Origin: Rickettsiales bacterium
GTDB lineage: Bacteria > Pseudomonadota > Alphaproteobacteria > Rickettsiales > UBA1997
DNA: 8,816 nt
Reading direction: 5' to 3'
NCBI GenBank assembly: GCA_947487845.1
Contig: CANKYC010000047.1
Coordinates: 1-8,816 of the forward strand
This document shows positions 1 to 6,062 of this stretch, one piece after another (position 1 is the stretch's first letter; the number at the start of each line of letters is the position of its first letter). Made by a program: the position numbers and the translations under genes. The notes beneath the pieces were generated by a model. It had not been told where the DNA came from. It worked only from the letters and a program-made list of their open reading frames with translations, and did not search any database.

Positions 1-130
1 GATGCTTAAAAAGAGAAAATTAAGCTCGCGGGGAAAAGTTAGTTGTTGAAAAACTTGTTGCACTTTTGGCGGAAAGTTTTGGTTAAATTGGGGAGATTTT
101 GGTTTTAATTAGTAAGAATCAAATATCCTA
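1..130. other. Unassigned left edge, no gene recognised
   Basis: I see no convincing gene here. The only plus-strand reading frame with a start, at position 2, stops after 15 codons. It could be the last codons of a gene entering from the left, but nothing in it is recognisable. The minus strand offers only short frames. The stretch is AT-rich and contains no clear hairpin or promoter pair. Confidence 0.4.
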
Positions 131-366
131 TAAGAATTTATTTTGACTCATTTTAGGTAATTATACCTTGATTCACAAAAAAACTCGATGTCACCCTGAG
201 TTTCTCGAAGGGTGATTCTAAGATCAAAGCCTTAAATCACCCTTCGACTAAGAATTTATTTTGACTCATTTTAGGTAATTATCCCTTGATTCACAAAAAA
301 ACTCGATGTCACCCTGAGTTTGTCGAAGGGTGATTCTAAGATCGAAGCCTTAAATCACCCTTCGAC
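131..366. repeat. 118-bp tandem duplication
   Basis: Two directly adjacent 118-bp copies, 131-248 and 249-366, differ at only about three positions visible by eye (near 165/283, 204/322 and 226/344). Each begins with TAAGAATTTATTTTGACTCA and ends with TCACCCTTCGAC. Each copy carries the left arm of a palindrome (GTCACCCTGAGTTT...) and the first part of its right arm. Only the second copy is followed by the rest of the right arm (367-383). This suggests a single-copy palindrome element whose left part and flank were duplicated, with the copy boundary inside the right arm. The near-identity points to a recent event, and no open frame uses the repeat. Confidence 0.9.
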
Positions 367-383
367 AAGCTCAGGGTGACATC
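305..383. repeat. REP-like palindrome with 29-bp arms
   Basis: The left arm (305-333) and right arm (355-383) are inverted complements over 29 bases with one mismatch, which would be a G-U pair in one transcript. The loop is 21 bases. The core is TCACCCTGAG...CGAAGGGTGA, a type of intergenic palindrome I associate with REP-like elements in many bacteria; that association is from memory. A partial second copy lies at 187-248, where the right arm is cut short. As RNA it would fold into a strong hairpin, but it has no U-tract and no adjacent gene end, so terminator use is not supported. Confidence 0.8.
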
Positions 384-396
384 TATTGTGTCTTAA

Positions 397-581
397 AGGA
401 TAATCACCAAAATTAAAGACGAAGTTAATGAAAAAAATATCATCGCAGCGATTAATGAAAGCACTGGAATTGTGATTGATTTCGATAATCCGAATTTAAA
501 ATTTTTTATGAGTGCGGCCTGTTTGGCGTTTTTATCGCAATAGCCTTTGTCGGCGTAAGCGGCGCCAGAGTTGTTTTATAG
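397..581 (+). pseudogene. Possible gene remnant, frameshifted, unknown protein
   Basis: From 397 a frame without a start codon runs to a stop at 541-543 and includes the peptide stretch IIAAINESTGIVIDFDNP. The overlapping frame two bases along then continues from about 513 to a stop at 579-581, with a hydrophobic, glycine-rich stretch (GLFGVFIAIAFVGVSGARVV) that looks like a membrane segment. Joined by one frameshift near 505-515, the two read like the end of a small membrane protein. There is no start codon or ribosome binding site, and the repeat element abuts the 5' side. I do not recognise the family. It may equally be chance, as the piece is short. Confidence 0.25.
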
Positions 582-651
582 GTCATCGAGCAAAGGTTTT
601 TTTCTCGAGAACAAAATCTAAGAAATTTCGTTATACGCTTATTTTAACATC

Positions 652-822
652 GCAAAACCCCCCAACCCCCCTTAACAGGGGGGCTTTATCCGAGCTCAAT
701 CTCAAAACCCCCCTTAACAGGGGGGCTTTATCCGAGTTCAATCTCAAAGCCCCCCTTAACAAGGGGCTTTATCCGAGTTCAATCTCAAAGCCCCCCTGTT
801 AAGGGGGGTTGGGGGGTTTTGC
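652..822. repeat. Array of C/G-rich hairpins, cluster A
   Basis: The outer ends, 652-683 and 791-822, are perfect inverted repeats of 32 bases. Inside are direct repeats of 41-42 bp at 666-707, 708-749 and 750-790. Each unit holds a small hairpin, CCCCCCT-TAAC-AGGGGGG, with a 7-bp stem and a 4-base loop (the third unit is degenerate), plus a conserved linker close to CTTTATCCGAGTTCAATCTC. A fourth hairpin, in inverse orientation, closes the array. Because the linkers are conserved, this is an iterated palindromic element and not CRISPR. It lies just past the 3' end of the helicase gene and could stall transcription or protect an mRNA end. A related array is at 7198-7320. Confidence 0.9.
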
Positions 823-858
823 AAATTTTAAATCATTGCCCCAAAGTAAAATGGTCGA

Positions 859-878
859 GTTTCAAGTAGCTTTGAAAC
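859..878 (-). terminator. Weak hairpin just past the helicase stop
   Basis: GTTTCAAGTAGCTTTGAAAC forms a perfect 7-bp stem with a 6-base loop, starting four bases after the helicase stop codon on the minus strand. The stem is AT-rich and no U-run follows, so it is not a canonical intrinsic terminator. It could be a minor 3'-end structure, with the C/G array beyond it being the stronger block. Confidence 0.25.
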
Positions 879-882
879 AAAA

Positions 883-2442
883 CTACTCTTTTTTTCCCGA
901 AGAAATTTTTCTACCAACGGTCGTAATAACTGGTTTTTCTCCAGTTCTTATTGGTCTTTCTCTATTAGATTTTTCGGGTTTTTCTTCTCTTTTTTCGTCT
1001 CTTGCCGGTTTTTGATTTTGAACATGAGGTTTGTGATGAGGTTTAGAATGTGGTTTATGTTGTGATTTTTCTTTGTGTTTTGGCTCTTCTTTTTTTACAT
1101 GTTGCGGTTTTGCAACTGCTTTTTTTGGCTTAAATAAATCAGTTATAAAACTAAAAATACCACTTTTTTTCTTTGGCTTTGTATGCTGATTTTCTCTGCG
1201 CTGTGGCTGTTTTTTATTATCTCTTTTTTCCATATTATTTTTTTCCTTATATTTTTGATTTGAATTAGTTTTTTCTGCTCTTTTTTCCTGATGCGCTGGT
1301 TTTGTTTTCCCAAAAAAAGGATGCGAATCATCAACTGGGATTTTGTAGTTAATCGCTTTTTCCACCGCTAATAAAAGCGTGTCATCATGCGGATCACAAA
1401 ATGAAATCGCAATTCCTTGCCTTCCGGCGCGCGCTGTACGACCAATTCTGTGAACATAACTTTCCGGATCGGACGGAATGTCATAATTTATCACATGGCT
1501 GATTGCAGGAATATCAATGCCTCGCGCCGCAATATCAGTTGCCACCAAAACTCTGATTTTTCCTTCACGGAAATTTATCAAAGCCTTTTCGCGCGCTTCT
1601 TGAGATTTATCGCCGTGAATTGCCGCAACCAAAACGGAGTTTCTTTCCAGATAATCAACAACGTCGTCGGCACCATGTTTGGTGCGCGAAAACACGATTA
1701 CGCTGGTAGCATCTTTTTGTTTTAAAATATGGCGCAGCAGCGACAATTTGTCGCGTCTTTCCACAAAATAAATTTTCTGGTCGATGCGCTCAACCGTGGT
1801 GGATTGTGGTGTAATTTCAATTCTGATCGGCTCATGCAAAATCGATTTTGCTAAATCGGTAATCGCTGCTGGCATTGTTGCCGAAAAGAAAAGAGTTTGT
1901 TTTTTTTGGGTAATTTTGGCGATAACTTTTTTGATATCATTGATAAAACCCATATCGAGCATGCGATCCGCCTCATCTAAAACCAAAACTTCAACTTGCA
2001 TAAAACGAATATGACCTTGATTTGTTAAATCAAGCAAACGTCCCGGAGTTGCAATTAAAATATCAACGCCTCGTTGCAAAGCTGCGATTTGTGGACGATC
2101 AGGAACGCCGCCATAAACTAACGCCGTTTTTAAGTTCAGATCTCCGCTATAAGCTTCGACATTTTCAGCGATTTGCGAAGCCAATTCACGAGTTGGACTT
2201 AAAATTAAAGCGCGTACGCAACCACTTTTTACCGAAGTTCCGCTTTTGGCTAAATTATGAAGAATGGGAAGTGAAAATGCTGCCGTTTTTCCGGTTCCAG
2301 TTTGGGCAATTCCTAAAATATCTTTGCCATCTAAAACTGGCGGAATGGCTTGGAGTTGTATGGGAGTTGGAATTGTGTAACCTTTTACTTCAAGAGCGGC
2401 CAGAATTTTTGGATTTAAATGAAGATTTTTGAAAGATGTCAT
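883..2442 (-). CDS. rhlE: DEAD-box ATP-dependent RNA helicase, RhlE-like
   Basis: This 519-residue cytoplasmic enzyme should unwind or remodel RNA duplexes using ATP, in ribosome assembly or mRNA turnover. The core is complete: upstream Phe4, Q motif at 21-29 (GYTIPTPIQ), Walker A AQTGTGKT 46-53, PTRELA 83-88, TPGR 132-135, DEAD 156-159, SAT 187-189, motif IV VIVFSRTK 248-255, motif V ATDIAARGID 301-310, and HRIGRTARAG 331-340. The tail from about residue 375 is low-complexity and rich in Lys, His, Glu and Pro, typical of RNA-binding extensions in the RhlE group. It is interrupted by a hydrophobic stretch, GIFSFITDLF, around 428-437. The ATG at 2442 leaves only a few residues before Phe4, as is usual, and no strong ribosome binding site precedes it. 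The DEAD-box call is firm. The RhlE subgroup is likely but rests on overall resemblance. Confidence 0.93.
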   Translation of the reverse strand: MTSFKNLHLNPKILAALEVKGYTIPTPIQLQAIPPVLDGKDILGIAQTGTGKTAAFSLPILHNLAKSGTSVKSGCVRALILSPTRELASQIAENVEAYSGDLNLKTALVYGGVPDRPQIAALQRGVDILIATPGRLLDLTNQGHIRFMQVEVLVLDEADRMLDMGFINDIKKVIAKITQKKQTLFFSATMPAAITDLAKSILHEPIRIEITPQSTTVERIDQKIYFVERRDKLSLLRHILKQKDATSVIVFSRTKHGADDVVDYLERNSVLVAAIHGDKSQEAREKALINFREGKIRVLVATDIAARGIDIPAISHVINYDIPSDPESYVHRIGRTARAGRQGIAISFCDPHDDTLLLAVEKAINYKIPVDDSHPFFGKTKPAHQEKRAEKTNSNQKYKEKNNMEKRDNKKQPQRRENQHTKPKKKSGIFSFITDLFKPKKAVAKPQHVKKEEPKHKEKSQHKPHSKPHHKPHVQNQKPARDEKREEKPEKSNRERPIRTGEKPVITTVGRKISSGKKE

Positions 2443-2639
2443 TGGTAAAATATCGTTAAAAGAAGCTAGTGAATCGCATTACATACAAAAGGATTTCTAA
2501 ATACTAACACTCATTTCAAAAGACTGATTTAATTTTAAATGGTTTTGTAAACATGGGAATGTTTGGTGGCTATTCTTCAACTGTTAAATAATCTGCTTTG
2601 TTCCATTCACCAAAAAACCGCCATTTAACTTTGCTATAT
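2443..2639. other. Intergenic gap between PLC-like gene and helicase
   Basis: This 197-bp AT-rich gap separates two minus-strand genes and should contain the helicase promoter, although I cannot pick out a convincing -35/-10 pair. It can fold. A perfect 6-bp hairpin sits at 2549-2564 (AAACAT/ATGTTT, 4-base loop). Longer-range complements are TTAAATGG (2535-2542) with CCATTTAA (2621-2628), and TTTGGTG (2562-2568) with CACCAAA (2608-2614). The two longer-range pairings cross each other, so they are alternatives. No U-tract follows, so it is not a clear terminator. Confidence 0.4.
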
Positions 2640-5336
2640 TTAGACCTCTTTTTCTTCCGACGCTTTGTCTAATTGTTCCAAACCCATAGCTTTTGTAGAA
2701 CTTGGAGGGCGGCTATTTATATCATCTGATACGCTGTTGTTTTTTTCTTTCGTTACAATTTCTTTAACTTCTGCCACAAGGCTTTTCATATCCTCTGCGG
2801 AGATTTTTTTATATTTATTGTCTTCGTTCCAATCAAACAATTTTTTATATTTATTGTCTTCGTTCGAATCAAACAATTTGCCGATTTCCCGAGAAAATCC
2901 AAACTCATTATATTTAGCATTTGCATAAGCTCCTAATAATCCTGCCACACCAACACCAGCAGCGGTTAAAAGAATGGCGGGACGAGCAGAAATAGGAGCC
3001 ACAGATGAAGCTCCTAAAAAAGCTCCGGAAAGCTTTGCAACACCAATTAAAGAGGAATAAAAGTTATTTCTAAAAGCATCAGTAGTAGCTCTTTCCTTAA
3101 TATAAGATTTTATACCTTCATCATCAAGCTTTTTTGTTTGTTTTTTTAAATATGCCTCAATATCTTCTTTTAGATAATGATTAAAGCATTGGCGAATGAC
3201 CTTTTTAAACTCGCCACCTTCTAATCCATTTAAATAATCTCGCACCGCCTTCTTATCACGTAGTTCAAAATTACTTTTAACATAATTATCTAATTTAGAA
3301 TCTCCGGAGAAGTAAGATTTCTTGTGGATATCTGTTTTAGCAACAAGCAAATTTTCTATATATTTTGGTAAGTTTTCATAAGCATCTTTTGTATCTTTAA
3401 AGCTTTTTTTAAAACTCATTATGCTTGAAGCGGCTGCAGCGGCTGCGCCAAATCCTCCAGAAATATTATTTGCTAAAGAAGAGGAATATTTTCCCATGGC
3501 TCCAAATTTTGAAACAAGACTCATGGTGTATATTATGTCAGATATCGAAGCTAACATAGCAGCATCTTGCTTTGCCTGCAAACCTTGTTCAATGGTAAGA
3601 TTTTCTGATAATTTTGGCGACAAACCTTGTTCTATATCGGGTGACAATGAAGTAAGTTTATTTTGTATTAAATCTTTCTTGTCCTCTAAAACCCCATCTA
3701 ATTTGCTCCATAGTTGATTTCTATTAGCTATGACACCATAGGATGTTCCAACTAACCCTAAAACCAATATAGTAACACCAATTATGCCTATCAGGGATGA
3801 ATCTTTGGGGAACATTTTTGACAAGGAAGTAATGGATCCACCTAAAGCTGTAGTAGTTGAAAGGCCAGCAATCAAAGTATCGCGCGTTATTTTTTCAAGC
3901 ATCTGATGCCTACAATAATCTTTGATTAAATCCTCATCATTATTGCGATTTTTCAATTCGTTATTTTTATTGCAATTATTGCAATTTTTCAATTCGTTAT
4001 TTTTTTTAAATAACTCCAGATCTGCTGCATCGATGTTATTTATCAAAGATTCTATATTGGTATCCAGATTTTTAATATATTGGTTATTTAAAGAAGCTTT
4101 GTGAATTGCATTGGAAATTGCGAATATTGCGGGAGCTTCATTTAAAATAAGACCAAAATAGAACGCCATAATTGAGGGAGCTCCTCTATTAAATGGAAGT
4201 ATGCCTTCAAACATAGACATGTTTTGTTCCCACGTTAGTTTATCACGCATGCTTGGTTCAACAAGTCTAGGATCGTTTTCCGCCAGAAAATCCATGCCGA
4301 TCATACCTTTAAATCCACTATGGAGCTTTTCATCAATTGAACCGGTTTGAATGAAACCAATTTTTTCAAAATAACTGCCGACAAAATGAAGTAATGGAGC
4401 CCTGTCTTCGCCTGTTTGCTGTATATATTCTGGATTTATGGGTTCGCCGGGATTGTAGTCTTGGTTATGCTCTATATTTACCGCGGGAATAGTTAATAAA
4501 TTGCCACCCATTTTTTCAGTAACGGCGATAATGGAATAATTATTATCCAATAACCACTTTTGTGAGGGCATGCCAGTATGTTCTGCATGATAATTATTTA
4601 AATCATTTCTGGTGAATAATTTTTCCCCAAATACGTTCTCTATCATCTGTGAAAAACTTTGCTTTTGATCTTCTGTTGCCCAAGGATTGCCCCCAATCGC
4701 ACCTTCTTGGTTGCTAAATCGAGTAAACACTATTGAATTTTGATTTTCGTCTAACCATTTTTTGATTTTATCTAATTCCGATTTTACTTGCAGAGGCGAT
4801 GAAATTTTGTCGCTAACGCCTCCATGGTTAACATGCCAACTAGAACTATCTCGATCTGAAATAATTGGATAATGCACACATGCGACACCGCCATTAAGTG
4901 ACGATGTTAAATCCAACAGACTTTTTGTCGGCATCTGCTGATTCTCAAATCCAGAAATTGTATCTCCTTCATTAGTTCCAACATTATGAGCTACAATAAA
5001 AGTATTTTTGTTCAGTGGTTCACTACTATTGTTGTTTAAATTCACGTACAACCCTTCTTCGAACTTCTTTGCTTGAGTAGTCCAAACCTTAATAACTGCT
5101 GGCGTGGATGCGGCAAGAACCGTGGCGAAAGATCCTAGAATTAATTTTAGCACAGTATTGTCAGGAGCGGTAAGATTTTTGTTTTCTTCCGTAGATGATT
5201 GAGAAGATTCTTTGGTTTCTTCTTCTTTATTATCTTCCTTTGTTTCGCCAGTATCATCTCCGAGGATAGAATCTGTTACTTTCGTTTCTTCTTTCATTTC
5301 GGGGGTAGAATCTGTTACTTCCATTTCTTTTGTCAT
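2640..5336 (-). CDS. Large membrane protein with PI-PLC-X-like domain, unknown role
   Basis: I do not recognise this 898-residue protein as a named family. The first 55 residues are acidic and Ser/Thr-rich. A likely membrane segment follows at about 61-85. Residues about 107-377 resemble the TIM-barrel of PI-PLC-X-like phosphodiesterases: FIVAHN with candidate catalytic His117, NQQ...S..L.GGV, a second His in NHGG (171, or His168), the helix DKIKKWLDENQNSIV, then WLLDNNYSIIAVTE, and a closing GMIGMDFLAENDPRLV strand. The Arg/Asp normally following 'GV' is replaced (GVACVHYP), so activity is uncertain. The C-terminal half has hydrophobic Gly/Ala-rich segments near 384-409, 484-508, 514-538, 592-642 and 757-807, with charged helices between. 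I chose ATG 5336; an in-frame TTG at 5390 would add 18 residues, and neither has a good ribosome binding site. It lies 98 bp after pth on the same strand with no clear terminator between. A host- or membrane-acting effector is a guess. Confidence 0.8.
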   Translation of the reverse strand: MTKEMEVTDSTPEMKEETKVTDSILGDDTGETKEDNKEEETKESSQSSTEENKNLTAPDNTVLKLILGSFATVLAASTPAVIKVWTTQAKKFEEGLYVNLNNNSSEPLNKNTFIVAHNVGTNEGDTISGFENQQMPTKSLLDLTSSLNGGVACVHYPIISDRDSSSWHVNHGGVSDKISSPLQVKSELDKIKKWLDENQNSIVFTRFSNQEGAIGGNPWATEDQKQSFSQMIENVFGEKLFTRNDLNNYHAEHTGMPSQKWLLDNNYSIIAVTEKMGGNLLTIPAVNIEHNQDYNPGEPINPEYIQQTGEDRAPLLHFVGSYFEKIGFIQTGSIDEKLHSGFKGMIGMDFLAENDPRLVEPSMRDKLTWEQNMSMFEGILPFNRGAPSIMAFYFGLILNEAPAIFAISNAIHKASLNNQYIKNLDTNIESLINNIDAADLELFKKNNELKNCNNCNKNNELKNRNNDEDLIKDYCRHQMLEKITRDTLIAGLSTTTALGGSITSLSKMFPKDSSLIGIIGVTILVLGLVGTSYGVIANRNQLWSKLDGVLEDKKDLIQNKLTSLSPDIEQGLSPKLSENLTIEQGLQAKQDAAMLASISDIIYTMSLVSKFGAMGKYSSSLANNISGGFGAAAAAASSIMSFKKSFKDTKDAYENLPKYIENLLVAKTDIHKKSYFSGDSKLDNYVKSNFELRDKKAVRDYLNGLEGGEFKKVIRQCFNHYLKEDIEAYLKKQTKKLDDEGIKSYIKERATTDAFRNNFYSSLIGVAKLSGAFLGASSVAPISARPAILLTAAGVGVAGLLGAYANAKYNEFGFSREIGKLFDSNEDNKYKKLFDWNEDNKYKKISAEDMKSLVAEVKEIVTKEKNNSVSDDINSRPPSSTKAMGLEQLDKASEEKEV
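2805..2876 (-). repeat. 36-bp in-frame tandem duplication
   Basis: Two adjacent 36-bp copies (about 2805-2840 and 2841-2876) differ at one base. They encode KLFDSNEDNKYK followed by KLFDWNEDNKYK near the C-terminus of the PLC-like protein (residues about 820-843). The unit is a whole number of codons, so the frame is kept. Near-identity at DNA level points to a recent duplication. Confidence 0.9.
3942..4004 (-). repeat. Second 36-bp-period duplication in the PLC-like gene
   Basis: ATTGC(G/A)ATTTTTCAATTCG and the bases after it recur at 3942-3968 and 3978-4004, 36 bp apart, with one difference over 27 bases. The encoded repeat is KNNELKNCNNCN then KNNELKNRNNDE (residues about 445-468), a polar Asn-rich linker between the PLC-like domain and the later membrane segments. 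It has the same 12-codon period as the repeat at 2805-2876 but an unrelated sequence. Confidence 0.85.
5267..5320 (-). repeat. Short 39-bp-period repeat in the acidic N-terminus
   Basis: TAGAATCTGTTACTT occurs at 5267-5281 and 5306-5320, 39 bp (13 codons) apart. It encodes the repeated (E/K)VTDS motif in EVTDSTPEMKEET-KVTDSILGDD. The copies have diverged outside this core, so this duplication looks older than the other two in the gene. Confidence 0.7.
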
Positions 5337-5377
5337 ATTGAATGTTTTTTGTTTTTTAATTTTGCACTTTTTAACAT
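5333..5377 (-). promoter_or_regulatory. Possible 14-codon leader ORF overlapping the PLC-like start
   Basis: An ATG at 5377 opens a 14-codon frame (MLKSAKLKNKKHSI) whose TGA overlaps the proposed ATG of the PLC-like gene as ATGA (5336-5333). Such an overlap could couple translation by stop-restart, which would help a gene without a visible ribosome binding site. In AT-rich DNA a frame this short can arise by chance, and if the gene really starts at TTG 5390 the leader means nothing. Confidence 0.2.
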
Positions 5378-5434
5378 TTATTTTCGCCAATCACTAAAAT
5401 AGAAAGCTCTAAACAAAAGGTAAAATAGGTTATT

Positions 5435-6001
5435 TTATCTAATAATATGAAACTTGTTCAAAAAAACATCAGCTTTTCCCTCCAATAATTCTTCCAGCAA
5501 ATCAGAAGCTTTTTCATTAACTTTATTTACCTGTTCAATTTCTGCGGCGCTGAATTTGCCCAAAACATAATCCGCCATATTATATTCGGCATTTTCTGGT
5601 CGCCCAATTCCCAAACGCAAGCGCATATAATTTTTCCCAACCATTTCATCAATCGATCTTAAACCATTATGACCAGCATGTCCGCCGCCAACTTTTACTT
5701 TTACTTTGCCAAGCGACAAATCAAGATCATCGTGAAAAACTAAAATATTTTTGGTTTCAATTTTATAAAAATTCGCCGCTTCCGCAACTGAAAAGCCGGA
5801 ACGATTCATAAAAGTTTGCGGCTTTAGCGCCAAAATTTTTCTACCATCAATTTCGCCATAAAAAACTTCGCTTTTAAATTTTTTCGATTGCACTTGGAAA
5901 CCATAATCATCGAGGATTTGATCCATTAACATAAAACCGAAATTATGGCGGGTTGATTCATATTCGCGACCAATATTTCCGAGACCAACTAAAAGATGCA
6001 T
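5435..6001 (-). CDS. pth: Peptidyl-tRNA hydrolase
   Basis: The cytoplasmic enzyme hydrolyses the ester bond of peptidyl-tRNAs that drop off ribosomes, recycling tRNA. From the ATG at 6001 it has 188 residues, the usual family length. The active-site set is present: Asn9 in GLGNIG, catalytic His19 in STRHN, Asn66 in TFMN, Asp91 in FHDDLDL and Asn112 in GHNGLRS. GLGNIG has Ile where most members have Pro, and GGGHAGHNGLRSID is typical of alphaproteobacteria. An in-frame ATG at 6064 would add 21 residues (MKIFRNLGSLKIY...) that the family lacks, so I prefer 6001. No clear ribosome binding site precedes either start. The PLC-like gene follows 98 bp downstream on the same strand. The usual partner genes (such as ychF or rplY) are not seen here. 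Confidence 0.96.
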   Translation of the reverse strand: MHLLVGLGNIGREYESTRHNFGFMLMDQILDDYGFQVQSKKFKSEVFYGEIDGRKILALKPQTFMNRSGFSVAEAANFYKIETKNILVFHDDLDLSLGKVKVKVGGGHAGHNGLRSIDEMVGKNYMRLRLGIGRPENAEYNMADYVLGKFSAAEIEQVNKVNEKASDLLEELLEGKADVFLNKFHIIR

Positions 6002-6002
6002 A

Positions 6003-6030
6003 TTGAAACTAGAGTTAATTTTTTTATAAA
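6003..6030 (+). promoter_or_regulatory. Candidate sigma-70 promoter for the exported-protein gene
   Basis: TTGAAA (6003-6008) and TATAAA (6025-6030) are 16 bases apart on the plus strand, about 32 bases before the ATG at 6063, which would give a short leader. The spacing and sequences fit a housekeeping promoter, but AT-rich DNA yields such matches often. Its position just ahead of the preferred pth start fits the region being intergenic and not the pth N-terminus. Confidence 0.35.
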
Positions 6031-6062
6031 TTTTAAGAGATCCTAAATTTCTAAAAATTTTC

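Noticed and set aside
131..290. TTGACT followed by TATACC as a promoter inside the 118-bp repeat
   Set aside because: The spacing is about 13 bases, too short, and the second copy has changed the -10-like bases.
652..822. CRISPR-like array of regularly spaced repeats
   Set aside because: The linkers between the hairpins are themselves conserved, the ends are inverted repeats and no cas gene is present.
512..1015. Plus-strand open frames of 96 and 68 codons
   Set aside because: The first is mainly the hairpin array translated (repeated PPLNRGALSE-like peptides) from a GTG; the second overlaps the helicase 3' end antisense. Neither resembles a protein.
1417..2432. Three plus-strand open frames antisense to the helicase core
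   Set aside because: They are shadows of a well-conserved minus-strand gene and have no start signals or family features.
2578..2680. Minus-strand frame past the PLC-like stop reading ...KVKWRFFGEWNKADYLTVEE
   Set aside because: About 30 codons without a start codon, opening inside the preceding gene in another frame. It looks protein-like but is too short to support; a frameshifted extension or remnant cannot be excluded.
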